From JBAXAM01 sp964213355 (GTDB lineage Bacteria > Pseudomonadota > Gammaproteobacteria > UBA9339): 64,000 nt of DNA. Made by a program: the position numbers and the translations under genes. Numbering within the stretch: position 1 is the first letter of the stretch; each line of letters starts with the position of its first letter. Positions 43,901-53,194 of the stretch are shown piece by piece. The notes under the pieces were generated by a model, which was given only the letters and a program-made list of their open reading frames with translations, searched no databases and had not been told where the DNA came from. The stretch lies in contig CAXOVY010000032.1 in the NCBI GenBank assembly GCA_964213355.1, positions 1 through 64,000 of the forward strand. Direction: 5' to 3'.

Positions 43901-45277
43901 ATGTTTAAATTTTTGCAGTTCTTTCGTCCAGCGCCGCATATTGCTAGAGTGCCAAAAGAGCAAATTGATGCAGTTTATAAACAGAAACGTTGGCAGATAT
44001 TTTCTGGTCTTTTTATAGGTTATGCTGGTTGTTGTCTTCTGCGTAATAATTTTTCTCTTGGTATTCCCTATCTGGTAGAACAACATGGATTTACTAAGGC
44101 GTACTTAGGTACAGTTTTTGCCGCCCTCCCACTTGGTTATGGACTGAGTAAATTTTTCATGGCCACAGTTTCTGATCGTTGTAATCCTCGTTATTTTATC
44201 GTTGCAGGTTTAATCGGAGCCGCAATTTGTAATGCTCTTTGCGGAATGAAGATGGCCTTTGACAATTTTGCTTTGATGTTTACATTAATATTTTTAGATG
44301 GGTGGTTTGGCGGTATGATTTGGCCAGCTTGTGGTAGATCAATGGCGCACTGGTTTGTAAGCAAAGAACGCGGGAAAGTGATGTCTGTTTGGAATATAGC
44401 GCATAACCTTGGTTCTGGTGGAGTAGCTCCACTAGTTACTCTGGGTATAATGATTTTTTCTTTTTGGCATTATGGTGTTTTTTATTTTCCATCAATTTTG
44501 TGCGCACTTTCTGCTATTTATGTGATTTTTACGGTACGAGATACACCGCAGTCTGAAGGGTTACCCCCGATTGAAGAGTATAAAGGAGAGCACAAGGTTG
44601 GAAGTAATAAGGCCGAAAAGGAATTGACCACTAAAGAGATCCTATTTAAATATGTTCTAAATAATAAGTATTTGTGGTATTTGGCTCTTGCTAACATATT
44701 TGTGTACCTAGTGCGATTTGGTGCGCATAGTTGGGCTCCTCTTTATTTAACCACAACCAAAGGATTTTCGCATGCTGACAGTCGTATAGCATTTATGCTA
44801 TATGAATGCGCTGCTGTTCCTGGAATACTTTTTTGTGGATGGATCAGTGATAAGCTCGGTGGCCATCGCGCACCAGTCTGTATTGCTTGTATGATTGCTA
44901 CTGCCATTGCAATTGCTTTTTATTGGCACACTCCATTTGGTGATAAGTTCTATAATAACGTAACGCTAATGATGATTGGGTTGTTTATCCATGCTCCAAT
45001 GGTGCTGATTGGTGTGTATGCCATAGATTTAGCGAATAAAAAAGCAGCAGGTACTGCTGCTGGTTTAACTGGCTTATTTGGCTATGTTGGCGGTACTACG
45101 CTGGCTGATGCTGGTATTGGTTGGGTCACAACTCTTTATGGTTGGGATGGTGGTTTTGTAATGCTTTTGGTGTCATGTGGACTGGCGGCGTTCTTTTTAA
45201 TGTTGACTTGGAATGCTGCTAAGGTAAGGTCAAAGCAGTTGGAGGCCGAGGCTTTATACGCAATAGAGACTGAGTAG
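43901..45277 (+). CDS. MFS transporter, glycerol-3-phosphate/hexose-phosphate type
   Basis: This 458-residue, 12-helix protein is the third member of the organophosphate:phosphate antiporter group in the window. It has GGMIWPACGRSMAHWFVSKERG in the helix 4-5 region (compare GWGWPPC in the 11134 copy), the SVWNIAHNLGSGG segment and DTPQSEGLPPIEEYKG. It shares the last element with the copy at 11134 but is clearly distinct in sequence. The substrate is not decided by sequence. It is transcribed alone and ends at a paired palindromic repeat. Confidence 0.9.
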   Translation: MFKFLQFFRPAPHIARVPKEQIDAVYKQKRWQIFSGLFIGYAGCCLLRNNFSLGIPYLVEQHGFTKAYLGTVFAALPLGYGLSKFFMATVSDRCNPRYFIVAGLIGAAICNALCGMKMAFDNFALMFTLIFLDGWFGGMIWPACGRSMAHWFVSKERGKVMSVWNIAHNLGSGGVAPLVTLGIMIFSFWHYGVFYFPSILCALSAIYVIFTVRDTPQSEGLPPIEEYKGEHKVGSNKAEKELTTKEILFKYVLNNKYLWYLALANIFVYLVRFGAHSWAPLYLTTTKGFSHADSRIAFMLYECAAVPGILFCGWISDKLGGHRAPVCIACMIATAIAIAFYWHTPFGDKFYNNVTLMMIGLFIHAPMVLIGVYAIDLANKKAAGTAAGLTGLFGYVGGTTLADAGIGWVTTLYGWDGGFVMLLVSCGLAAFFLMLTWNAAKVRSKQLEAEALYAIETE

Positions 45278-45315
45278 TATGGCTGTTGTTGTAACTATTA
45301 AGCTGAATATATCTT

Positions 45316-45392
45316 GGTAGGCGCAGGCTTCAGCCTGCGTTCCATGAACTGGTAGATGTTATAGCAACGCAGGCTAAAGCCTGCGTCTACCG
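45316..45392. repeat. Inverted pair of REP-like palindromes
   Basis: Two copies of a 28-bp palindromic unit (GGTAGGCGCAGGCTTCAGCC... at 45316-45342 and its inverse at 45366-45392) are separated by about 24 bp. Each is itself palindromic around CGCAGGCTTNAGCCTGCG. They lie between two convergent genes, the typical position of REP pairs, and may act as a transcription terminator. Confidence 0.85.
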
Positions 45393-45404
45393 AATTTTAA
45401 GGTT

Positions 45405-46094
45405 TTATTTTTTGACTCTTTCTCCAAATATTGCCGATCCAACCCTAACAATAGTTGCTCCGGCTGCGATCGCTGCTTCAAAGTCGCTTGACATGCCCAT
45501 GCTTAAGGTATCGACATCAATACTGTGGTTTTGTAGATTTTTGAACTCCAAGTAAAGTTCATTAAAAAGTTTAAATTGTAGTTCGAATTCTTTGAAATAA
45601 GAAGGGATTGTCATGAGGCCGCGCAATTTTAATCTAGGCAATTGTGCAATTTTTTTGGCAAGTGGTAAAATTTCTGTGCGCGAAACCCCAGCCTTTTTTT
45701 CGTCATTGCTAACATTAACTTGGATACAAATGTTAAGCTTTAGGAGATGAGCAGAGCGGTGTTTATTTAATAACTCGGCTATCTCTAAACTTGCAACGGT
45801 TTCAACCCAAGAAAAGTTTTGCGCGATTAGTTTTGCTTTGTTTGATTGAATTCTGCCAATATAATGCCAAATGATATTTTGGTTGACGAGTTCTTTAATT
45901 TTAACCAAGGCTTCTTGTAAATAACTTTCACCGAAGTGGGTTTGTCCCTGGATAGAAGCTGCTTTAATTTTTTCAACAGGTTGTGCTTTTGATACGGCAA
46001 GTAAAGCTACTGATCCTGCAGCACGGCCATATTTATTTTCTGCCGTAGTAATTGCCGTTTTAATTTTAGCTAAATTTTCTTGAATGGTTTTCAA
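45405..46094 (-). CDS. yggS: PLP homeostasis protein, YggS family
   Basis: YggS-type proteins bind pyridoxal phosphate and keep its supply and amino acid pools in balance. They have no known enzymatic activity. The 229-residue protein has the PLP-Lys region LLAVSKAQPVEKIKAA near residue 34, HFGESYLQEA near 55, IIWHYIGRIQSNKAK near 82 and the phosphate-binding LSMGMSSDFEAAI. It is divergent from tolA with 67 bp between them. Confidence 0.95.
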   Translation of the reverse strand: MKTIQENLAKIKTAITTAENKYGRAAGSVALLAVSKAQPVEKIKAASIQGQTHFGESYLQEALVKIKELVNQNIIWHYIGRIQSNKAKLIAQNFSWVETVASLEIAELLNKHRSAHLLKLNICIQVNVSNDEKKAGVSRTEILPLAKKIAQLPRLKLRGLMTIPSYFKEFELQFKLFNELYLEFKNLQNHSIDVDTLSMGMSSDFEAAIAAGATIVRVGSAIFGERVKK

Positions 46095-46161
46095 TTTTAG
46101 TGTTTTTTTGTAGTTGGAAAAAGATGTAGTATAGCGAATATTTGCTATAATAAAAATTATT

Positions 46162-46914
46162 ATGAGCGATTACACCTACAAAGTTGGTTTTGTTTTTGCT
46201 ATGATGCTACATGTAGTGCTAGTGCTTTTTTTATTGGTAAAATTTACTACTTCGCGGCCAATAGCGTTAAAATCTGCAAGTACTTTTATTAATGCAACGG
46301 CAATTAGTGAGCACGATCTGAGCAATCAGGCGGTAACTAAGAAGGAAGAGGTTGCTAAACCTCTGCCACCACAACCAGTTGTCAAGCCGCAGCCAGTTGC
46401 TGCCAATATCAAGCCACAAATAAAGCAGCAAGTAAAAGATGCTTTGCAAAAGAACTTATTAATGGAGCAAGCTCGTGAAATGGCAGAGTTGAAAAAAGAA
46501 AGACAAATATATCAAAAAAATATAGCTAAAAAGGAGCAGCAACAAAAAATGCAGAAGCTGTTGCAGGAGCAGGCAAAAACAGAACAAAAAGAGTTAGCAG
46601 CGGAGCAAGCTAGTGTACAGGGAGAGGTAGATAAGTATGCTGTGATGATTAAGCAGGCAGTATCTTCGCAATGGATTAAACCTGATGAGGTTGATGCAAA
46701 TGCTTTTGTTTGGTTGTTGGTTACAATTGCTCCTGGTGGTGTGGTGCTTAATGTGCAGGTGTCAAGTAGTAGTAATAACGCGGCCTTAGATCGTTCCGCG
46801 CAAGCAGCGGTGTCAAAAGCATCACCACTTCCAGTGCCAGAAGACCCGGTGTTGTTTGATAGATTTCGTGCTATAAAATTGAAGTTTAATTCCCAGGGCA
46901 TTGTTGGTAGTTGA
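46162..46914 (+). CDS. tolA: TolA, Tol-Pal energy-transducing protein
   Basis: TolA spans the periplasm and links the TolQR motor to TolB-Pal at the outer membrane during division. The 250-residue protein has one N-terminal membrane helix (VGFVFAMMLHVVLVLFLLV), a short helical domain rich in Lys, Gln and Glu (about 90-155), and a C-terminal TonB-like domain with GGVVLNVQVSSSSNNAALD. It is shorter than E. coli TolA (421) because the helical domain is small. tolB, pal and cpoB follow, but tolQ and tolR are not upstream. Confidence 0.9.
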   Translation: MSDYTYKVGFVFAMMLHVVLVLFLLVKFTTSRPIALKSASTFINATAISEHDLSNQAVTKKEEVAKPLPPQPVVKPQPVAANIKPQIKQQVKDALQKNLLMEQAREMAELKKERQIYQKNIAKKEQQQKMQKLLQEQAKTEQKELAAEQASVQGEVDKYAVMIKQAVSSQWIKPDEVDANAFVWLLVTIAPGGVVLNVQVSSSSNNAALDRSAQAAVSKASPLPVPEDPVLFDRFRAIKLKFNSQGIVGS

Positions 46915-46947
46915 AAAATATTATTTTTTAATTGAAAGGTAATCAAA

Positions 46948-48243
46948 ATGATCAAGTTATTTAAAATACTTACTGTAAGTTTATTGTTTTATCTCAGTGA
47001 TGTTTTTGCTGTTTTAGAGATTGAAATTACTCAAGGTGTTGATAACGCCATGCCAGTTGCAGTTTTACCTTTTGTTGGGCAGGAAGCAATCAAATCAGCT
47101 GATAGTCAAATAACAGCTGTGGTTAGTAATGATCTAAAAAATAGTGGTAAATTTCGTTTGGTGGAAACAGCAAAACAATCGGCGAATATGGAAACAATCG
47201 ATTTTGAAGTCTGGCGCGTTCAGAAAGTAGAAGGAGTAGTTACTGGTCAAATTAAGGCATTAGGTAGCGGACAATTTCAGGTTGCTTTCAAATTATTTGA
47301 TGTTTATAACAAAAATAAATTATTGGAAAAAGAGTTTACAGTTAAAACAGAGCAATTACGTAAATTGGCACATCACATAAGCGACATGATTTATCAGCAA
47401 TTGACGGGAGATCGGGGAATATTTTCTACCAAAATTGCTTACATCTTAGTAGGTGAGCGCCATGGTCGTTATGCCAAATATAAATTTCAGATAGCAGATA
47501 GCGATGGATGCAATCCACACACTTTATTGGTTTCTAACTTTCCACTAATGTCGCCTGCTTGGTCTCCTGATGGCAAAAAAATTGCCTATGTTTCGTTTGA
47601 AGGTAATCGTGCAGCAATTTATGTGCAAGATATTGCAACTGGATCGCGTCGAGTTTTAAGTAAATTTCCTGGCATCAATGGAGCACCTGCTTGGTCACCT
47701 GATGGCAGAAACATGGCATTGGTTCTTACGCAAACAGGATATCCAAAAATTTATATTTTAGATGTAGCGACAAGTCGGTTAGAACGTATTACCGATGATT
47801 GGTATGCAGATACTGAGCCAAATTGGGCTCCTGATGGTAAATCGTTAATTTTTACTTCCGATCGTGGCGGTATTGGCAGTCCGCAAATTTATCGGATTGA
47901 CATTGCGAGCAAACAAGTTGAACGTATAACATATAGCGGATCATATAATGCTCGTGCGGCATATACATCAAACGGCAAGGCAATTGTAATGTTGCATAAG
48001 GATGGTAATATGTTTAGTATTGCCGAGCAGGATTTGCAATCAGGTCGTGTTACGGTATTGACCCAATTTGGTTTGAATGAATCACCGAGTATTGCGCCAA
48101 ATGGTAAAATGGTCGTTTATGCAACTAATCACAATGGACGCGGTATGCTGGCAGAAGTTTCAATCGATGGGCGTGTGAAGTTATTGCTACCAGCGGGTGA
48201 GGGTGCGGTACAAGAGCCAGCTTGGTCGCCCTTTATTAATTAG
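46948..48243 (+). CDS. tolB: TolB, periplasmic beta-propeller of the Tol-Pal system
   Basis: TolB binds Pal and TolA in the periplasm. The 431-residue protein has a signal peptide ending near residue 21 (SDVFA), an N-terminal alpha/beta domain (about 22-150) and a six-bladed propeller with repeated WSPDG motifs (AWSPDGKKIAYVS near residue 209, AWSPDGRNMALV near 253, NWAPDGKSLIFTS near 296). The length matches the family. It starts 33 bp behind tolA. Confidence 0.97.
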   Translation: MIKLFKILTVSLLFYLSDVFAVLEIEITQGVDNAMPVAVLPFVGQEAIKSADSQITAVVSNDLKNSGKFRLVETAKQSANMETIDFEVWRVQKVEGVVTGQIKALGSGQFQVAFKLFDVYNKNKLLEKEFTVKTEQLRKLAHHISDMIYQQLTGDRGIFSTKIAYILVGERHGRYAKYKFQIADSDGCNPHTLLVSNFPLMSPAWSPDGKKIAYVSFEGNRAAIYVQDIATGSRRVLSKFPGINGAPAWSPDGRNMALVLTQTGYPKIYILDVATSRLERITDDWYADTEPNWAPDGKSLIFTSDRGGIGSPQIYRIDIASKQVERITYSGSYNARAAYTSNGKAIVMLHKDGNMFSIAEQDLQSGRVTVLTQFGLNESPSIAPNGKMVVYATNHNGRGMLAEVSIDGRVKLLLPAGEGAVQEPAWSPFIN

Positions 48244-48271
48244 TAGAATTGATATTTTGTGGAGATAAAAA

Positions 48272-48775
48272 ATGAAAACGTTTAGATTGTTAGCAATTGT
48301 TATAGTGTCTTGTTGTGTTGGTGCGTTAACCGCATGTAGTCATTTTAAATCGGGCGGAAGCCAAGATGGCGCGCAAGCATTAGGTATGGGTGATCAGGAT
48401 GGTTTTGCTGATGAAAATTCGCTTAATAGGTTAAAGGCCCCATATAACCAAGTATATCACTTTGGTTTTGATAAATATGATGTTAACCAAGATGATATTG
48501 CTTCAATTAATGTACAAGCTGGTTATTTGATAGCACATACAGGCGCTAAGGTTCGTCTTGAGGGTAATGCTGATGAACGTGGTAGTAGAGAATATAATAT
48601 TGCTTTAGGTTGGAAACGCGCAAAAGCGGTAGCTGCAATTTTAAAGCAACAAGGTGTTGGTGATGCACAAATTGCAGTGGTAAGTTATGGCAAAGAAAAG
48701 CCAGTTGCCGTTGGACATGATGAAAGTGCTTATAGCCAAAATAGACGTGTGGATCTTGTTTACGAAGCCAAATAA
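48272..48775 (+). CDS. pal: Peptidoglycan-associated lipoprotein Pal
   Basis: Pal anchors the outer membrane to the cell wall and binds TolB. The 167-residue protein has a lipoprotein signal peptide with Cys22 (GALTAC) and an OmpA-like domain (about 60-165) with the peptidoglycan-binding YHFGFDKYDV, LEGNADERGSREYN and NRRVDLVY. The length is normal. It starts 28 bp behind tolB, in the usual tolB-pal order. Confidence 0.97.
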   Translation: MKTFRLLAIVIVSCCVGALTACSHFKSGGSQDGAQALGMGDQDGFADENSLNRLKAPYNQVYHFGFDKYDVNQDDIASINVQAGYLIAHTGAKVRLEGNADERGSREYNIALGWKRAKAVAAILKQQGVGDAQIAVVSYGKEKPVAVGHDESAYSQNRRVDLVYEAK

Positions 48776-48816
48776 ATGATTAAAAAATTATTAATTAATG
48801 TTAATGGTGTTTTCTT

Positions 48817-49788
48817 ATGATAAAAAAAATTGTTGTTGTGTTAGTTTTTAGTTTGGTTACTTCTTTTGCATTTGCTGAAGTTATGGTGGTTGATTACTCT
48901 TCAGATGCTAAAAATGTTAAGGGTAGTGCAAAATCATTTGCGGTAAAGTCAGAACCTGAATTTATAGCTGCACCTGTGCCTGCTATTTCTACTAGTGGTT
49001 TGAGTTCTGATCAACGCATCAATAAATTAGAGCAGCAGATTAGTAATCTCAATGAACAAAGTTTAACAACTAAAATTGATGAACTACAACAACGCTTTCA
49101 AAAACTAAGCGGTCAAATTGAAGATCAGAAACATCAGATTGAGCAATTGAACTCTCAACTGCGTAGTTTTTATCAAGATTTAAATCAGCGTTTGGAAAAG
49201 CCAGGTTCGGAAAAAGCAGGCCTGGGAAAAGCAAAGACAAGTGAGTTAGCTGTTGTTGATACTGCGAGCAATGCAAGCATAGCGCCAGTTACTACCACCG
49301 GTGAAGTAGTAGAAGTAATACCTAATAGTGCTGGAGCTTCTTCCACGACCATGACTGCTGATGTGGCTGCTACTAAAAAAAATGATGAAGCAAAACCCAA
49401 GACTGATAAAGCATCTCTCAAAGAACAACAAATGTATCAAACTGCAATTGACCTGTTACCAGATAAAAAATATGAAGCTAGTGGAAACAAATTGCGTGAT
49501 TACTTGAGGATCTATCCGAAGGGTATATATGTGGCCAATGCGCACTATTGGTTGGGCGAAATAAATTTTTTGCAAAAGAACTACGATGCGGCTGAAGAGG
49601 AATTTAAAATAGTAACTGATAAATATTCGAAGTCGAAACGTGCTTCAGATGCGATGTTTAAGCTTGCATTAGTCCATCAGAATCAGGGTAGAGATGCTCA
49701 AGCCAAGCAAGAGTTAAAGCAAGTTATGAAGCGCTATTCTGGTACTTCAGCTGCGCAGTTGGCAAAGTTGCAGTTGGAGGGGAATTAG
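48817..49788 (+). CDS. cpoB: CpoB (YbgF), Tol-Pal-associated TPR protein
   Basis: CpoB coordinates PBP1B and Tol activity at the septum. The 323-residue protein has a signal peptide (about 1-20), a coiled-coil trimerisation domain (about 65-125), a low-complexity linker rich in Ser/Thr/Ala and a C-terminal TPR domain (about 205-320, with YWLGEINFLQKNYDAAEEEFK). The linker is longer than in E. coli (CpoB has 263 residues). It is the last gene of the tol cluster. The convergent cyclase gene ends 13 bp further on. Confidence 0.93.
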   Translation: MIKKIVVVLVFSLVTSFAFAEVMVVDYSSDAKNVKGSAKSFAVKSEPEFIAAPVPAISTSGLSSDQRINKLEQQISNLNEQSLTTKIDELQQRFQKLSGQIEDQKHQIEQLNSQLRSFYQDLNQRLEKPGSEKAGLGKAKTSELAVVDTASNASIAPVTTTGEVVEVIPNSAGASSTTMTADVAATKKNDEAKPKTDKASLKEQQMYQTAIDLLPDKKYEASGNKLRDYLRIYPKGIYVANAHYWLGEINFLQKNYDAAEEEFKIVTDKYSKSKRASDAMFKLALVHQNQGRDAQAKQELKQVMKRYSGTSAAQLAKLQLEGN

Positions 49789-49801
49789 GATTATTATGCA
49801 T

Positions 49802-51898
49802 CTATTTTTCTTCCATAACCCAATAGCCATCCCAAGAGGTTGGAGGCGTATCAGTAAATTGTATGCATCGATTGATAAATACTTTTGGCAATTTGTCATT
49901 AGGATATTTAGTTGCTAATTGTCTAAAAGTTTCTAATGCTTCCTGCCAATTAGCATTTTCGTATTTGGCAAAAGCATTGTTAAATAAATTGGTGTACTCT
50001 GAAGGCATATCAGCATTACCTAACAGTTCATAGATGTAAATTCCTTTGATTTTACCTTTTACCCTAACTTTGTCCAACAAACGAAATTTAAAAGAGTCTT
50101 TTACAATATTATAAGTAAACTCACTGACTAGAGTGTAGGTGCCATACGTTTTGTTTAGTGGTTCCAGTCGGCTGGCTAAATTAACTGGATCCCCAACGAC
50201 AGTATAATTTAATCTATCTTCAGAACCAACATTACCAACGATTACTTCACCAGTATTAATTCCTATCCGTGTCATAAGTTCTGGTTTTCCCTTTAAACGC
50301 CAGCTGGAATTCAGTGTTTTAAAGACTGTTTGAAGTTCTAGAGCTGTTTTACAACAATGTAAGGCGTGTTCTGAGTCATCGATTGGCGCACCCCAAAAAG
50401 CCAAAACTCCATCTCCTATATATTTATCTACTGTGCCGCCATTACTAAGAATGGTTTTTGTAACAACTTCAAAATATTCAGATAAATAATGCATTAGATC
50501 ACTAGGAAGCATTTTTTCTGATAAGGGTGTAAAGTTTTCAATGTCGGAAAACAGTAGAGTCACTTTTTTATTTTCACCGCCAACTTCAGCAATCTTGCCG
50601 CTTAGTATTAAATTTTTAACTAAGGCAGATGGCATATATCTCTTAAAAGAACTTAGTGCTGTTTTCATTTTAGCAAAAGCGTCCATTATCAAAGATATTT
50701 CCGTGATATGCGAGACTGTGTTTTTTATCTCATTAAACCGAAATTTACAAAATAACCTGGCATCTTCAGCTAAGTAAATTATAGGTGCGCTTAAACCTGA
50801 GGAAAGAATAATAGCTAAAACGATGCCGATGCTTACAGCGATTATTAGAGCTAATAAGGTGTATAAAATATCAACTTTTAACGGCGCAATAACATCATCT
50901 ACAGGGGTAACTATACCTACTTGCCATAGAGGGTCGTCTTTTACTATCTTATGCTGAATGTCTCTATAAACAGCAATATATTTTTTTCCTTGAAAGTTGA
51001 AAAAAAATAATGGTTGTTTGTTTTTAAGGTATAAATTATATGATGTTTCTACCCATGGTACGTTCAATTCAAACAAGAAAGGTATACGATAATCTTTATC
51101 TAAATCGTTTTTCGCTGAATAGGCCGATAGCACTTGTTGCTTTTCGTTACAGACAAAGACAAAGCTGTTGTCTGTAGGTTTAATTTGGTTGACAAAATTG
51201 TGTAGTTTGTTGAGAGGCATACTTACACCAAAGACACCACGTACTTTTCCAGTTGAGCTATAAACAGGATGCAAGGTGGCAACTACAAAAGGTGCATTTG
51301 TGTGTACAGTGCTCGCTATAGGCGTAGGATAGGTAAGCCAAGTATATGTCTCTTGATTAGTGGTTGTTTGTTGATACCAGGGTTTTAAACGTAGATCTGT
51401 AGTATGGGTAATGGGTTCAGATCTAATATATACAGGTTTACCCAAAGAAACATTAAGATTACTATCACTATAGAGATCTTGCATTACTTTAGTGCCGTTA
51501 ATAGAGTAGAGTGTGGAGTTGATACTAAAATGATTTTTATCATCGGATCGTTGAATTCCAATGGCATCGCCGTTGGTGTTAACAAAAAAAATTGTGCATA
51601 TATCCTCAGTAACGGTTACCAAACTGTATAAAAAGTTAACAAATTCTGGTGAGTTTTTGGGAATGACAGTATTGTTTTGAATTGCATAAGCACCAACATA
51701 CGATATATGATGTAAAGGTAGCAAATATTTTAGAATTTCTTCGCTGATGTGCTCGCTTGCCTGTTCTAAAGTGTTTTTTGTAGATGTAATCAAAATATTG
51801 CTAATGGTATAATGGTAGATAGTAACAATTGCTAAGGTAATGCTAATCAACAAAGATAATACAAGACTAAGTATGCTAAATTTAATACTGAATTTCAT
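49802..51898 (-). CDS. Class III adenylate/guanylate cyclase with Cache sensor domain
   Basis: The protein of about 698 residues has an N-terminal membrane helix (about 10-30), a long periplasmic double-Cache-type sensor (about 35-335, ending around VDDVIAPLK), a second helix (about 345-370), a HAMP-like linker and a cyclase domain (about 430-610). The cyclase domain has both metal Asp residues (LFSDIENFTP; VDKYIGDGVLAFWG) and the catalytic Asn/Arg (VNLASRLEPLN). The Lys in VDKYIGDG favours ATP over GTP. The ATG at 51898 has GAGG six bases upstream. A GTG at 51910 would add four residues. A possible 101-codon frame lies immediately upstream. Confidence 0.9.
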   Translation of the reverse strand: MKFSIKFSILSLVLSLLISITLAIVTIYHYTISNILITSTKNTLEQASEHISEEILKYLLPLHHISYVGAYAIQNNTVIPKNSPEFVNFLYSLVTVTEDICTIFFVNTNGDAIGIQRSDDKNHFSINSTLYSINGTKVMQDLYSDSNLNVSLGKPVYIRSEPITHTTDLRLKPWYQQTTTNQETYTWLTYPTPIASTVHTNAPFVVATLHPVYSSTGKVRGVFGVSMPLNKLHNFVNQIKPTDNSFVFVCNEKQQVLSAYSAKNDLDKDYRIPFLFELNVPWVETSYNLYLKNKQPLFFFNFQGKKYIAVYRDIQHKIVKDDPLWQVGIVTPVDDVIAPLKVDILYTLLALIIAVSIGIVLAIILSSGLSAPIIYLAEDARLFCKFRFNEIKNTVSHITEISLIMDAFAKMKTALSSFKRYMPSALVKNLILSGKIAEVGGENKKVTLLFSDIENFTPLSEKMLPSDLMHYLSEYFEVVTKTILSNGGTVDKYIGDGVLAFWGAPIDDSEHALHCCKTALELQTVFKTLNSSWRLKGKPELMTRIGINTGEVIVGNVGSEDRLNYTVVGDPVNLASRLEPLNKTYGTYTLVSEFTYNIVKDSFKFRLLDKVRVKGKIKGIYIYELLGNADMPSEYTNLFNNAFAKYENANWQEALETFRQLATKYPNDKLPKVFINRCIQFTDTPPTSWDGYWVMEEK

Positions 51899-51906
51899 AG
51901 AAGGCC

Positions 51907-52212
51907 TCACAATAAGTTATTTCCACGGTTACAGTTCCCTTCTTTGAGTCTTCTAAGATCATTGTGCCAAATTATATTAGTTCTAACTGGTTTTTGCCAC
52001 CGGTTTCTTACAAGACACAGCAAGGATAAAACCGAGGGTAAGCATATCGCCAGCAATATAGAGGCTAGATCTTTTTTTGTGTAAAAACCGGAGAACCAGT
52101 GCAGCTTGGCTCTAGCTATTGTGACGATCAGAAAAATAACACCCGAAATATAAAACGTATTTGCTATATCGATCTTAAAATGCCGGTTTGCAATGATCCC
52201 TGTACTATAACG
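51907..52212 (-). pseudogene. Open frame of 101 codons without a normal start, two membrane-like segments
   Basis: Between the metallopeptidase gene and the cyclase gene, the minus strand is open for 101 codons and ends eight bases before the cyclase ATG. The translation has two hydrophobic stretches (ISGVIFLIVTIARA and LASILLAICLPSVLSLLCLV) and a basic tail. No ATG or GTG start exists. The first TTG (52056) would give only 49 residues. It could be the remnant of a membrane protein gene or a gene using a rare start codon. I recognise no family. Confidence 0.3.
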
Positions 52213-52894
52213 TTAATGTACTGCCATTTAGTTTAAGCCAATTTTTTTGCTCTTCATAATTGGGCAAAATTGTTTGCACTCTATGCCAAAATTGCTTAGA
52301 GTGATTTTTCTCAACCAAATGAACTAGTTCGTGTACAACCACATAATCTAGGATATTTAATGGGGCTATAATTAGTCGCCAATTGATATGTAATGATCCT
52401 TTATGACTACATGAACCCCAGCTTCTTTTGGCGCTGGTAAGCTTAATAGCCTTATATTTTAATTGAGTAATATTGGCATAATGGTTCACCCGTTCAATGA
52501 TCTTTTTTAAAGCTTGATTTTTGTACCAGATGGTTAAATTCTGTTTCGCCTGAGGTAGAAGTTTTTTGGGGAAGTGTAAAACGCTAGATATACCTATAGC
52601 GTCACAATTACCACATTGTAGCTTATAAACATTACCCTCAAATATAAATTCCTCTCCATCTACAAAATTTTTGGGTAAAATGTTTGTATGGTTTTTTTTT
52701 ACAAAAGTCTTTTTTCTTTCAATCCAAGATCTTTTTTCGGCAACAAATTTTTCAATGAGACCTAAAGAAGCACTAAATGGCGCACGTACTTCTAAAGTTG
52801 CATCTTTGGTTATAACCAAAGCAATGGTTCGTCGTTTTGATCTTATAATTTTATCGATTAAATCTGTCAAATTCGCTATCCAGATGAAGTTCAC
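52205..52894 (-). CDS. YgjP-like metallopeptidase domain protein
   Basis: The 229-residue protein belongs to the YgjP/DUF45 group, soluble zinc-peptidase-like proteins of uncertain substrate. The late HELVHLVEKNHSKQFW motif (near residue 190) has HExxH plus a third His. The preceding SAKRSWGSCSHKGSLHINWRL is typical of the group. The start is a GTG at 52894 without a clear ribosome binding site. The first 12 residues are uncertain. It is upstream of the cyclase gene in the same direction. Confidence 0.87.
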   Translation of the reverse strand: MNFIWIANLTDLIDKIIRSKRRTIALVITKDATLEVRAPFSASLGLIEKFVAEKRSWIERKKTFVKKNHTNILPKNFVDGEEFIFEGNVYKLQCGNCDAIGISSVLHFPKKLLPQAKQNLTIWYKNQALKKIIERVNHYANITQLKYKAIKLTSAKRSWGSCSHKGSLHINWRLIIAPLNILDYVVVHELVHLVEKNHSKQFWHRVQTILPNYEEQKNWLKLNGSTLTL

Positions 52895-53194
52895 TAAATG
52901 AATTCAATCATATTTAGTGTTCTTAATCTACTAGATGTTTTTACTATAGTTTTTTGCAAGAAACCTAATTTTTGATGAATGCCAGTTGTGCATATTATAA
53001 ATTGAACATAAGGTTAAATCTAATGCTTGATTCTAGTGTGATGGCTAAATAGGTGCTAATGGGTATTGAGAAAAAGCTTGATAGGCATTATTATTGTTCT
53101 ATATTGTGCGGAATCGGTATGTGGGTGATTTTAGAGTGAAAAAAAGATAAAATCATGCATGAACGCTTAATTGCTAGTTAGGAGAGGTTAACAT
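52895..53194. other. 300-bp divergent intergenic region
   Basis: I find no convincing gene. A TTGATG...TATTAT pair around 52972-52998 is a possible promoter with a short 15-bp spacer. A strong AGGAGAGG ribosome binding site at 53181-53188 serves the rightward coiled-coil gene. Confidence 0.45.
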
